A stretch of 64,000 nucleotides of DNA, from contig JAEZKU010000030.1 of NCBI GenBank assembly GCA_023436065.1, forward strand, positions 84,934 to 148,933, in the 5' to 3' direction. The translations under genes and the position numbers were made by a program. The notes beneath the pieces are model-generated. The model worked only from the letters and a program-made list of their open reading frames with translations. It did not search any database and was not told the origin of the DNA. Positions within the stretch are counted from its first letter, which is position 1; each line of letters opens with the position of its first letter. Positions 1-8,111 of the stretch are shown piece by piece. This DNA comes from Bacillota bacterium (GTDB lineage Bacteria; Bacillota; Clostridia; Lachnospirales; Lachnospiraceae).

Positions 1-1
1 C

Positions 2-835
2 GAAAATATTCAGAAATCAATTGATTATATTGAAGATAATATCAAAGAGGATATCGATATCAATAGGGTGGTTCAGCAATCAGGGTATTCGACTACTCAT
101 TTTTATCGTATCTTTCAGGCTTTGATGGGAGAAGCCATTAAAGAATACATCATAAAGAGAAAATTGAGCAATGCAGCGATCGAATTGGCGGTTACGAAAA
201 AACGTCTAATAGAAATTGCGATCGATTATGGATTTAATTCGCAGGAGGTATTCACCAGGGCCTTCACGAAGTTGTTTCATATTACTCCGGGAAGATATAG
301 AAAAATAAAAAGTAGTATTGTATTATATGAAAAAATCAATGCATACCAGAAATTAATGGATCATATAGGGGATGTGTTAATCCCTAAAATCGTTCTTGAA
401 AAGGAATTTAAGATAGTAGGAATGAAGAAGACCGTCAAGCCCGGGAGTGCGTCAATACGAAGTCTTTGGGATGATTTTAGTACTAGAAAATGTGAGATAG
501 CAAATACCATGACGAAGGAAGATATCTTGGGGATCTGTGAATACATGCCGGACATCACGGATGAAAGCGAATTTGAATACTTAGCCGGAGTAGAGGTTGC
601 AGACTTTACTCATATTCCGGAGGGTATGATAACGAAGACGATCCCTCTCTCAAAATATGCTGTATTTACTCACAAGGGAAAGATGAGTGAACTAAAAGCA
701 ACCTATGAAAATATCTATGGCAGGTGGCTGCCCTTATCAGGAATTAAATTGGCAGAAGCGGATACGATTGAAATATACTCACTTAAGAATAATCAAGAGA
801 GTACATTGGATATTTATATACCTTTACAACTATAA
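2..835 (+). CDS. AraC-family transcriptional regulator with effector-binding domain, 5' end outside window
   Basis: The reading frame is open to the left edge, so the true start is missing; a GTG at 68 is an internal codon. Seen: two helix-turn-helix motifs typical of AraC (first around GYSTTHFYRIF, second around IAIDYGFNSQEVFTRAF with the conserved F..P.RYR end). They are followed by about 150 residues (from FKIVGMKK) resembling the GyrI-like / AraC effector-binding domain, including the late IYIPL strand. Known for the family: the C-terminal domain binds small hydrophobic ligands and drugs, and the N-terminal part binds DNA. It ends 14 bp before the convergent L,D-transpeptidase gene. The regulated target is not visible in the window. 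Confidence 0.85.
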   Translation, partial: ENIQKSIDYIEDNIKEDIDINRVVQQSGYSTTHFYRIFQALMGEAIKEYIIKRKLSNAAIELAVTKKRLIEIAIDYGFNSQEVFTRAFTKLFHITPGRYRKIKSSIVLYEKINAYQKLMDHIGDVLIPKIVLEKEFKIVGMKKTVKPGSASIRSLWDDFSTRKCEIANTMTKEDILGICEYMPDITDESEFEYLAGVEVADFTHIPEGMITKTIPLSKYAVFTHKGKMSELKATYENIYGRWLPLSGIKLAEADTIEIYSLKNNQESTLDIYIPLQL

Positions 836-849
836 TGAGCAATACGAAG

Positions 850-2244
850 CTACTCCTTGTAAATGATCACAGGAGTTCCTTCCTCAATATTCTCAAAAAC
901 AGTCCTTGCCAAATATAAAGGGGCATTTACACATCCATGGGTTCCGTTTCTTAAATAGATCTCTCCGCCAAAACGGTATCTCCAGGAGGCATCATGTAAA
1001 CCTATGTTGCCGAAAAAGGGCATCCAATAGGTGACCTTAGCTTCGTATCCAGGACCCTTTAAAGTTGCTTCCTTTTGCTTGTAATTAACCATGAAGACGC
1101 CAAGAACGGTAGCATTGCCTCTGTTTGGATTCCCGGTAACTACAGCTCCCTGGACTAACATTTTTCCGTCCTTATAGAACCATAATCTCTGCTTGGTGAT
1201 ATTGATTTCTACATAGGTATTCCCTATTTCGTTGCCTTCTCTGGAAAAAGCCTTTTGTAAATAGGCCGGCTCTTTTGTCATGACATGTTCTTTTCTTATA
1301 TGACTGACTAATGCCTTTGTTTCAGCATCACGGTCAATTTTCCAACCATAAAGTCCACCCTGCAATTCAACCTTCTTACCGGTTGACGATTGAAATTCTC
1401 TGATAATCCCAACAGTGTCGTATTTTTTGCTCAATTCTTTGATATAAGCTGCAACCTCTTTGTTACTGATCTCAACCTCTAACTCATCATTGACACTTAG
1501 CCATTGATGAATGGTGGCTCCATCTAATTGCTCAGTAACAGTTCCAAATTGATAGGTTATTTTAGTTGATACATATTTATTTAACCGATTGATTGTATTT
1601 GTGGTTTTTTTCGAGCTTACGGTATACTTTGGGTTCTCGTAACAAGACATGAAGTTTAAGTCTAAGGTACGTCTTCCCTCGGCTATGTATTGAATGATTA
1701 TTTTTTCAAAGCGTACTCTGTTGATTTTATTACCGTACCTCTCCGGTACGATTATATAGGAGCCCTCCATGTATTTGAAATCCACATTACGGGGTTCTTC
1801 AATCTGTTCGTTTAGGCATCTTAAGCTGTTAATCTTGTTACCTAACAGAGTATCGTCATAATCATACAGGTCATCAATATAATACCTTCTGCTTCTACAT
1901 AATGAGCTGATCCATGTAAATGGGTTTTGCATGCGATAAACCCGGGACAGGGAATTGGTCTTGTGATGACTCATTTTGATATCCTGACCGGTGATTACTT
2001 CAGTTGATTCATTTCGTTCAATTAAAAGCAGCTCATACTTCTTAATATAATCATTTATGATATTTGACAGATCCCGGTGAGCCCTCAAGGATACATTGAT
2101 ACCGTTTATTTCAGTATGAAAAAGGAAATGGCTTGAAAAATATAAGGACATCAGAAGATAGATACCGAGGAAGGAGCCTGATATTATTAAAAGGTTTCTT
2201 TTAATTTTTCTTTTACTATACAACATGATTCTGACTTGCTTCAT
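850..2244 (-). CDS. Membrane-anchored L,D-transpeptidase (YkuD domain)
   Basis: Crosslinks peptidoglycan between meso-diaminopimelate residues, outside the membrane. Seen: short basic N-terminus, one membrane helix at about residues 15-35, a long extracellular region, a putative peptidoglycan-binding domain (GGLYGWKID, residues about 320-335), then a C-terminal YkuD domain with IGLHDASW and the catalytic NGTHGCVNAP motif (Cys about 438). The frame is open further upstream, but the ATG at 2244 is preferred because AGAAGG lies 9 nt before it; another ATG follows six codons later without a good ribosome site. The length (464 aa) suits clostridial YkuD proteins with the extra N-terminal domain. 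It may contribute to beta-lactam tolerance, in keeping with the nearby BlaI cassette (inference). Confidence 0.88.
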   Translation of the reverse strand: MKQVRIMLYSKRKIKRNLLIISGSFLGIYLLMSLYFSSHFLFHTEINGINVSLRAHRDLSNIINDYIKKYELLLIERNESTEVITGQDIKMSHHKTNSLSRVYRMQNPFTWISSLCRSRRYYIDDLYDYDDTLLGNKINSLRCLNEQIEEPRNVDFKYMEGSYIIVPERYGNKINRVRFEKIIIQYIAEGRRTLDLNFMSCYENPKYTVSSKKTTNTINRLNKYVSTKITYQFGTVTEQLDGATIHQWLSVNDELEVEISNKEVAAYIKELSKKYDTVGIIREFQSSTGKKVELQGGLYGWKIDRDAETKALVSHIRKEHVMTKEPAYLQKAFSREGNEIGNTYVEINITKQRLWFYKDGKMLVQGAVVTGNPNRGNATVLGVFMVNYKQKEATLKGPGYEAKVTYWMPFFGNIGLHDASWRYRFGGEIYLRNGTHGCVNAPLYLARTVFENIEEGTPVIIYKE

Positions 2245-2368
2245 AACAATGTACCTTCTAAGAATTAATGATAACCACAGCATCCTATGCCAGTACTTCG
2301 ATTTATATAACCGGTTATCACATGTTATTTCAGTCGATATAATATTACTACGAAGAGGTGAATCAAAC

Positions 2369-2416
2369 ATGAATAATTACAGAGGCTTCTGGATCGCAAT
2401 CGATGTGGAGGAATGA
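2369..2416 (+). CDS. Possible 15-codon micro-ORF
   Basis: ATG preceded by AGAGGTG at a suitable distance, coding MNNYRGFWIAIDVEE and then TGA. It lies in the gap between two minus-strand genes. No family is recognised and no terminator or promoter is clear, so it may be chance. Confidence 0.15.
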   Translation: MNNYRGFWIAIDVEE

Positions 2417-2466
2417 TAGCTTGCTCGAATATGCGAGCATTGTACCACAAACATGATATGCAAGGA

Positions 2467-2506
2467 GAAAACGGACCTGTCATACTGATATGACAGATCC
2501 GTTTTC
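2467..2506 (-). terminator. Long hairpin terminator after the hydrolase gene
   Basis: Arms GAAAACGGA / TCCGTTTTC enclose CTGTCATA / TATGACAG, giving about 17 base pairs with one mismatch. Ends the minus-strand BlaI/M56/hydrolase operon; the U-run is weak (GTTTTC). Confidence 0.6.
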
Positions 2507-2568
2507 TAATGGATTCATTCTATTTACCAGGCATCCGGTATTTAGCCATAGGCCATTCATCATTATTT

Positions 2569-3684
2569 TTACTGCAGCCAGCTCTTTATATCATTAAACA
2601 GCTGGTCGCTTTGCTCTTTACTTTCGGGTCCATGGCCCATAGTAGGATATTCAATATATTTCAGATTGGCTTTGCCTGCTGTTTGGAACTCAGACTCGAC
2701 AGCTCTTGCAGTTTCAACCGGACTGCTGGTATCTTCTGCACCATGCAGCAATAGAAACGGTATATTGATAGTTCGGTAATCCTCCATAGGATTATATTTT
2801 AGAAAGCCATACCACATTTTATATGGAAATCCAAAATACTGCATTTCCACTGAATCGGGGTTCTGTATAATATCCGGATATACCTCTTCGATGGCAGCAT
2901 AGCCTTCTTTAAATCCTGGCTCCATAGGAAGCTTCGAGTCTTTTAAAATCATGAATTCCTCATATTGCGACAAGCCTCCTGAACCCAGTGCGATCAGTCT
3001 TGTAACAGCATCCTTATTCTTTAGCTGTGAATATACCCTTGGCAGTATATGTCCGCCTTGCGATATACCGAATATTATGATTTCTTTATAGTCTTTATTG
3101 CTGTTATCTAAAAAGGTATCAATTACAGATACACTACTGCTTACCCGGTTGTCAAAGGTATAATTATTGATTACTGCCGGATCATTGAAGTGATCTCCTC
3201 CCATTGTAATATTCACATTATCTAAGGTTAGGAAGTCATAATTCGGAAAATGCTTTTTGGCAAAACTGTAGGGATTTCCACCTCTGATCCACTTACCTCC
3301 TTCTTTCACTCCCATTACAGATTGACAACCGCTTCCTTCAAGATAAATCATAAGGGTATCTGAGTCTTCTCTGACCAGTGAATAGTAATTTACAAAGTTA
3401 TTATCCCCCAGTTTGATCTGCTCCTGGTTCCAGGCTTGATAAAACTCATCCATTTCCTTGCTTTTATCAGGAGACGCTTCAGCACCGTTACTCTGATCTG
3501 CAGTACTTTGTGGGGCTTCACTGCTTGAAGTCTCTTGTGCATGATCCGTCGCAGTATTACTGTTATCAGGAGATGTAGTATAATTGCTTTCTATGGTATC
3601 TGTGTTTATACATCCGACTAATGTTACAAGTAAAACAATGAGCAGCAAAATTATTCTTATATTCTTAAATCGCTTATTCTTCAA
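2569..3684 (-). CDS. Secreted lipoprotein with alpha/beta-hydrolase fold
   Basis: Seen: signal peptide with lipobox LVGC (Cys25), a Ser/Thr/Gln-rich linker to about residue 75, then an alpha/beta-hydrolase domain. The nucleophile motif is GISQGG (Ser208), with the likely acid in HGAED (Asp318) and histidine in MGHGP (His351), so the triad looks complete. Start is TTG at 3684 with AAAGGA about 10 nt upstream; the nearby ATG at 3689 hits a stop after two codons. It is the third gene after a BlaI repressor and an M56 protease, with a 21 bp gap, so it is probably co-transcribed and induced by them. Substrate unknown; an esterase or peptidase acting on cell-wall compounds or antibiotics is possible but unproven. 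Confidence 0.8.
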   Translation of the reverse strand: MKNKRFKNIRIILLLIVLLVTLVGCINTDTIESNYTTSPDNSNTATDHAQETSSSEAPQSTADQSNGAEASPDKSKEMDEFYQAWNQEQIKLGDNNFVNYYSLVREDSDTLMIYLEGSGCQSVMGVKEGGKWIRGGNPYSFAKKHFPNYDFLTLDNVNITMGGDHFNDPAVINNYTFDNRVSSSVSVIDTFLDNSNKDYKEIIIFGISQGGHILPRVYSQLKNKDAVTRLIALGSGGLSQYEEFMILKDSKLPMEPGFKEGYAAIEEVYPDIIQNPDSVEMQYFGFPYKMWYGFLKYNPMEDYRTINIPFLLLHGAEDTSSPVETARAVESEFQTAGKANLKYIEYPTMGHGPESKEQSDQLFNDIKSWLQ

Positions 3685-3705
3685 TTCATTACTTTTCCTT
3701 TCGTC

Positions 3706-4821
3706 CTAGTTTCCATTGATAATAATTTGCTCTTCGTCAACATGTTGCTGCATACTTCCGTTGCTGTCAAGGATTGTGGATTCGCTTCTTGTTATGGATT
3801 TGATGATCACTCCATGCCTGTTGTTATTGTCCGTAGCAGTTACACTTTCAGTAAATAATGAACTTACAGTCATGGTGACAAATACCACTAAACTGAGCAA
3901 TAAGACCCCGGTTTTTTTTCTTCCGGTATCCATAATAGAAAAAATTCTCTTCTTAAGATCTTTCTTACCTCCATAAAAATAACTGGAGAATACTGTTTGC
4001 TTTCTTGATTGATTTTTGATCACACCGATAACAGCATTACTGTACTGTTGCCGTGCCATGACATGTTTGTCCTTTATAACCTCAGCATCGCAGGAAATTT
4101 CACAAAGGGCTGCAATTTCTTTTGCCATGATATAAACCAAAGGATTGAACCAATGGATCGCTGTCGCAAACAACACCAGGCTTTTATACCACAAATCCTT
4201 GCGTTTATAATGCACCAGCTCATGCCCAAGTATAAAATCCAGTTCATATGCAGGCATAGCTACAGAAGGCAGAAGAATCACAGGATGAATAAACCCAAGC
4301 ATCATTGGGCTTGAGATAAATGGGCAGATTTTAACTATTGCTTGCCCGGATATTTTAAGCTTACCCTGTAACTGCTTTATCAGATCAAGCGTTAGTGGAT
4401 CTGTGACCTCTTCACCCCACCGATTTACCAAGATAAGAAAGCGGTAATGCCTGATTACGTGATAAGCAATAAATACAATAACACCGATAAGCCAGATAGT
4501 GCCTGCGATCTGATACAATGAGATGTCAGACCAGGCCTGAGGCATAATTTCATGTTGAGAGCCGGAGGTGATAACCGATCCAAAGCTGCCAAGTATATTA
4601 TTCTGTAGATAGGACAGGATGGAGGATGGTAGCTTCATGTAAGGAAACTTAAAATGAGGTCTGACAGGGATAGTAAATCCGAGAACTATAATGAGCCACG
4701 TATAATAACACCATTTTGCAGCGTATCGTTTCGCCAGTAATGGAGTCGCAAAAATATAAGCAAGTGCAATAATCGACATGCTGAAAGAGCATTGAAGCAA
4801 TGAAGTTAAAATATATTGCAT
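3706..4821 (-). CDS. BlaR1/MecR1-type M56 membrane metalloprotease, no penicillin-binding sensor domain
   Basis: Seen: four hydrophobic segments (near 5-30, 38-52, 105-125 and 300-320), and a zinc-protease HELVH motif (residues 200-204) in the loop before the last helix. Known: BlaR1-family proteases inactivate BlaI repressors when a signal is sensed. Classic BlaR1 carries a C-terminal beta-lactam-binding domain. This protein (371 aa) instead ends about 45 residues after the last helix in a charged tail, so the signal must be sensed differently. It lies 30 bp after blaI and 21 bp before the lipoprotein hydrolase gene, suggesting one operon. Confidence 0.85.
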   Translation of the reverse strand: MQYILTSLLQCSFSMSIIALAYIFATPLLAKRYAAKWCYYTWLIIVLGFTIPVRPHFKFPYMKLPSSILSYLQNNILGSFGSVITSGSQHEIMPQAWSDISLYQIAGTIWLIGVIVFIAYHVIRHYRFLILVNRWGEEVTDPLTLDLIKQLQGKLKISGQAIVKICPFISSPMMLGFIHPVILLPSVAMPAYELDFILGHELVHYKRKDLWYKSLVLFATAIHWFNPLVYIMAKEIAALCEISCDAEVIKDKHVMARQQYSNAVIGVIKNQSRKQTVFSSYFYGGKKDLKKRIFSIMDTGRKKTGVLLLSLVVFVTMTVSSLFTESVTATDNNNRHGVIIKSITRSESTILDSNGSMQQHVDEEQIIINGN

Positions 4822-4851
4822 ATGAATAATTCTACCTTCCTTTTCATATTC

Positions 4852-5232
4852 TCACTGATTCTTAAATTCCTTAAGCCATTTTTCTACCTCTGCTATATCC
4901 TGGTCACTGATCCGCTTTCCGCCATACAATGTATTCATGAAGCTGAGAAATGAATTCTCATGGTAATTTTTCAGAAAATCACCTGTCTCAAAGCGAAGAT
5001 AATCTTCTTTGGATACCAGTGGAAAGTAGATGCGTTCTTTTCCATTTTTCTCTGTTGTTAAAAATCCTCTCTCTACCAGGCGTAGCATAAGAGAAATGAC
5101 GGTAGGTGCTTTCCAACCCCGCATATTTCCCAGCTGCTCCATAATCATGTTGGTTGTAATCGGTGGTTCGTTTGCCCATACCACTTTCATAATCTCGAAT
5201 TCTGTGTCGGGTAGTTTTTTTATTTTACTCAT
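4852..5232 (-). CDS. BlaI/MecI/CopY-family repressor
   Basis: 126 aa, the family's usual length. Winged helix of the BlaI type: residues 8-70 hold LPDTEFEIMKVVW, then TVISLMLRLVERGFL. The dimerisation helix follows. Known: such dimers bind TACA/TGTA or GACA/TGTC-like operators and are cleaved by the partner M56 protease. It heads the operon blaI-M56-hydrolase and has a consensus promoter just upstream with two repeated TAGACAA-TGT elements, so it most likely represses itself and both downstream genes. AAGGAG lies 9 nt before the ATG. Confidence 0.9.
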   Translation of the reverse strand: MSKIKKLPDTEFEIMKVVWANEPPITTNMIMEQLGNMRGWKAPTVISLMLRLVERGFLTTEKNGKERIYFPLVSKEDYLRFETGDFLKNYHENSFLSFMNTLYGGKRISDQDIAEVEKWLKEFKNQ

Positions 5233-5252
5233 AAGTTGGTTCTCCTTAATTT

Positions 5253-5299
5253 GACAATTGTCTATTTGATATTTTACACTTGTCTAAAATAAATGTCAA
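5253..5299 (-). promoter_or_regulatory. Promoter and paired operator of the first blaI operon
   Basis: On the minus strand: -35 TTGACA (5299-5294), 17-bp spacer, -10 TAAAAT (5276-5271). Two direct repeats, TAGACAAGTGTA (5286-5275) inside the spacer and TAGACAATTGTC (5264-5253) just after the -10, look like BlaI binding sites. Confidence 0.75.
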
Positions 5300-5332
5300 T
5301 AGGGTTTTTACCAAAAAGCGGAAGAATACAGA

Positions 5333-5364
5333 AAACCCCCGTTACGTCTGTGTAACGGGGGTTT
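5333..5364 (-). terminator. Intrinsic terminator
   Basis: Stem AACCCCCGTTAC / GTAACGGGGGTT with 6-nt loop. Best U-run (GTTTTC) on the minus strand, where it would end the truncated chemoreceptor relic just upstream. Confidence 0.65.
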
Positions 5365-5427
5365 GTGGTTATTCATATGTAATTATTTTGACTCGGTTTC
5401 AATATTATTTTAGCTTATTCTTACGCA

Positions 5428-5628
5428 TCAGGATATCTTAAACAGATCAATTTCGTCTTTCAACCGGTCTGCACTTTCCTTTGTCTTTATCACGATTCCA
5501 CGTACTGCATTCGCCATATCTCTGGTATCAGAGATCTGGTCAGCGATATCCGCTGTACCCTTTGCACCTTCATTGGATGCCTGTGCGATACCCTCCACAG
5601 CGATCAGGACATTGCTTATGGATTTTTT
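5428..5628 (-). pseudogene. C-terminal relic of a methyl-accepting chemotaxis protein
   Basis: Minus-strand translation gives about 65 residues typical of the extreme end of a chemoreceptor signalling domain (segments VEGIAQASNEGAKGTADIAD and RGIVIKTKESADRLKDEID), ending in TGA at 5428. Going upstream the frame meets a stop (TAG) a few codons past the homologous part, and no HAMP or sensor region is present. It is followed by its own terminator. The matching sensor half may be the truncated receptor at 6821-7897 on the other strand. Confidence 0.7.
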
Positions 5629-5647
5629 ACATACAAACTACTTTGAG

Positions 5648-6157
5648 TCAATATAGTAATTTCATTCGGTGTTCAAAGTCTATATCTTCTTTCGGCTCTT
5701 CTCCGGCAATATAACCTAAACCAACTGCAGAAATAGGGGTAAACCCTTCAGGTATACCTAATTTCGATAATATACGTTTTTGCTTATTTAATTTTAATAA
5801 AAAATAAGTTAAGTAGATAGAACCTATATTTAAATTAGTTGCCGCTAATAACATGTTTTCTATCATACATGCCACATTTAGATATTCCACATTTTTTACA
5901 CTTGCCTTGGTGGTAGAGACTATAATTAGTGTGGGCACACCGTATAAAGGATCAGTATTCGAATTTGCAGTGGAAGATATTTGTTGTAATAGGTCCTTAT
6001 TCTGTACTACTGTTATCCTTATGCTGGCGTAATCTTTTCTGCTGATAGGAGCTACGTAGCCTGCTAATAATATTTGCTTTAGTTCCTCCTCACTAATCTG
6101 AGTATCATTGTACTTACGGATTGATTTTCTTTTCATGATAACTTGCATAAATTCCAT
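5648..6157 (-). CDS. Nitroreductase-family FMN oxidoreductase
   Basis: 169 aa, with the family's opening motif (KRKSIRKYNDTQISEEELKQIL) and the late glycine-rich segment PISAVGLGYIAGEEP. Known: FMN enzymes that reduce nitro compounds, quinones or flavins using NAD(P)H in the cytoplasm. ATG at 6157 is preceded by AAGGAGCG at a normal distance on the minus strand. It lies divergently from a damaged HxlR regulator, the usual arrangement for redox-stress-controlled nitroreductases, and so was probably its target. Confidence 0.88.
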   Translation of the reverse strand: MEFMQVIMKRKSIRKYNDTQISEEELKQILLAGYVAPISRKDYASIRITVVQNKDLLQQISSTANSNTDPLYGVPTLIIVSTTKASVKNVEYLNVACMIENMLLAATNLNIGSIYLTYFLLKLNKQKRILSKLGIPEGFTPISAVGLGYIAGEEPKEDIDFEHRMKLLY

Positions 6158-6316
6158 ATGAACGCTCCTTATATATATAGATTGTTTTAAGTTTAGATGT
6201 TGTTATAATTATAGTAGGTGATTGTACAATAACAAGTATGCAGTTTTTTATGACTAAGACAGTTTTTTATTACTTGTTGAGTTTATAGAGATCAATAAAA
6301 GATAAGGAGAGGAACA

Positions 6317-6670
6317 ATGAATTTTAGAGATATTTATGGCAACAATTGCCCGACTCTGTTCACATTAAAACTGATTAGTGGTAAATGGCGTATTCCAATT
6401 ATATGGAAAATTAATGAATTTGAAACAATCCGCTATAATGAATTAAAAAGAGAGGTTATTGGAATAACCAGCATGGTATTGACACAATGCTTGCAGGAGT
6501 TAGAAGCATCACATATTATCCTACGTAAGTAATACCACGAGATACCACCACGAGTAGAGTATAGTCTTACTGATGAGGGTAGACAATTAGTCCGCAATCT
6601 GGATATGATTAAAGATTGGGGAACCATGATGTTCGAAAACCATCCGGATCTATTAACAGGTCAAGAATAG
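6317..6670 (+). pseudogene. HxlR-family regulator interrupted by an in-frame stop codon
   Basis: Two halves in the same frame. The first 71 codons give the HxlR winged-helix N-terminus (NCPTLFTLKLISGKWRIPII). TAA at 6530 follows HIILRK, and the frame continues as YHEIPPRVEYSLTDEGRQL to the end TAG at 6670. The family normally has a residue such as Gln before YxEIPPRVEYSLT, so one CAA-to-TAA change explains the break. A good ribosome site (AAGGAG) precedes the ATG. No frameshift is needed. Either it is a fresh pseudogene or the stop is a sequencing error or is read through; the truncated product would lack the wing and dimer helix. Confidence 0.82.
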
Positions 6671-6718
6671 AATAACACACCACCGGATGGGGTTGTGGGG
6701 AATTTCAGCACTTAATTA

Positions 6719-6750
6719 TAGACAATTGTTATAAAATTATAGACGATAGT
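6719..6750. promoter_or_regulatory. BlaI-like boxes upstream of the truncated chemoreceptor
   Basis: TAGACAATTGT (6719-6729) is identical to the core of the operator at 5264-5253. A degenerate second copy, TAGACGATAGT, lies at 6740-6750. The spacing is 21 bp, two helical turns, similar to the pair at the blaI promoter. Confidence 0.4.
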
Positions 6751-6820
6751 TAATAGAGTTATCTGCCATATTATGTTATAATTCTTCCATTCAATTAATC
6801 AAATTATAGGTGGGAGAATT

Positions 6821-7897
6821 ATGGAAAGAACGGGAGAAGATAAGAAAATTATAAATTTAGATGTTAAAAAGGCAAGAAGCGAAATATCTCATGATAATGT
6901 AACGAAAGTAAACTTTCTTGCGACAATTAAATTTAAAGTAATAGCTTCCTTTATAGTTCCTATTATGTTTATCATCCTCTTGGGAAGCGTAGCCTATTTA
7001 AAAGCTTCAGAAGTTATTGAGAGTAAATACGAAAAGACGGCAGAAGATACCATTAATCTGGCAGGCGAAGGTATGAAGATTGGGTTTAAATCTGTTCAGG
7101 CTAGTGCGAAATTGTATACGAATGATAGTTTATTCCAAAAGTATTCACTAAGCTACGATGATAAGGCAAAAGCATGGCAATATAGAGATTCCATTGGTAA
7201 TGTCTTAAGTTCTAGGAAGTTAGCGGATGAACTCATCAGAAATATGTATTTAATCAATGAGAAGGTTGAGGCTGTTTCATCCGGCGAAGGCATTGATGAT
7301 GGACTTTATATAAGCTTTATGGAAACAGACTTAGGCAAAATACTGGATGATAATCAAACAGAAAATGTATGGGATGGTGAAGATGCGTTTCTTGATAAAC
7401 AATTGAAAGCAAGTGCAGATGATTATTCCATGAGACTGATCAGAAAAGTATCCAGTGTGAATGCAGTCTTGATGATCGATGTCGAGGCAGATTTTGTGAA
7501 AAATATTCTTTCTGATATGCAATTTGACAAAAACGGTTTTCTGGGATTGGTAACCCCTGATGGAAAAGAAATTATTGATCCCGGTATTGATAATAAGGCA
7601 CTCGAAACTGAAAAGATCTTTGTAGATCAAGCTTTCTATCAGGAAGCAATGGCAGGGGAAGAAGTAAGTGGTTCAAACTATGTTGACTATAAGGGCGATG
7701 CCTACTTATTCCTGTATACTAAAGTTAGCGACACCGGAGCTGCACTTTGTGCTTTAATACCAAAAGCTTCTATCACCAGCCAAGCTGATAGCGTAAGGAA
7801 TGTCATAATTATTATTGCCGGTATAGCATGTATGATAGCAGTGTTAATCGTAACAATATTATCTTCCCGAATTGATAAACAATTACGAAGACCATAG
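6821..7897 (+). CDS. Chemoreceptor-like sensor lacking HAMP and signalling domains
   Basis: Seen: about 45 cytoplasmic residues, first membrane helix at about 48-68, an extracellular Cache-like sensor region (about 70-325) and a second helix (VRNVIIIIAGIACMIAVLIVTIL). The protein then stops at IDKQLRRP, where methyl-accepting chemotaxis proteins continue into HAMP and the long signalling coil. No downstream frame restores them, and a terminator follows within 50 bp. It is therefore a truncated receptor, possibly the displaced sensor half of the relic at 5428-5628. Ribosome site AGGTGGGAG. It could be a pseudogene, or a signal-binding stub. Part of its sensor domain (VSSVNAVLMIDVEADFVK) is duplicated at 10966-11058. 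Confidence 0.75.
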   Translation: MERTGEDKKIINLDVKKARSEISHDNVTKVNFLATIKFKVIASFIVPIMFIILLGSVAYLKASEVIESKYEKTAEDTINLAGEGMKIGFKSVQASAKLYTNDSLFQKYSLSYDDKAKAWQYRDSIGNVLSSRKLADELIRNMYLINEKVEAVSSGEGIDDGLYISFMETDLGKILDDNQTENVWDGEDAFLDKQLKASADDYSMRLIRKVSSVNAVLMIDVEADFVKNILSDMQFDKNGFLGLVTPDGKEIIDPGIDNKALETEKIFVDQAFYQEAMAGEEVSGSNYVDYKGDAYLFLYTKVSDTGAALCALIPKASITSQADSVRNVIIIIAGIACMIAVLIVTILSSRIDKQLRRP

Positions 7898-7917
7898 CAT
7901 AGAGAAATTCGTGATAC

Positions 7918-7945
7918 AAAAGGCAGAGCGCAGGCTCTGCCTTTT
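7918..7945 (+). terminator. Intrinsic terminator
   Basis: AAAAGGCAGAGC / GCTCTGCCTTTT hairpin with 4-nt loop, directly after the truncated receptor. Confidence 0.8.
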
Positions 7946-8111
7946 ATGATGTATGATATTTAGCCGGTGGGGATAGGAGACACCTTGGCTAATTTTTTAG
8001 TAATATACAATCCATGTCGAAAACAATACATTTCATGCTGTAGAAGGTTTTTTGTAACAGATTAGTATTATCATAATCATTGGAAATAAAAATAAAGGAG
8101 GAATATTACGG

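Noticed and set aside
2225..2416. 63-codon plus-strand ORF opposite the L,D-transpeptidase N-terminus
   Set aside because: Its first part overlaps the coding start of the opposite gene; only the last 15 codons have a ribosome site, listed separately at low confidence.
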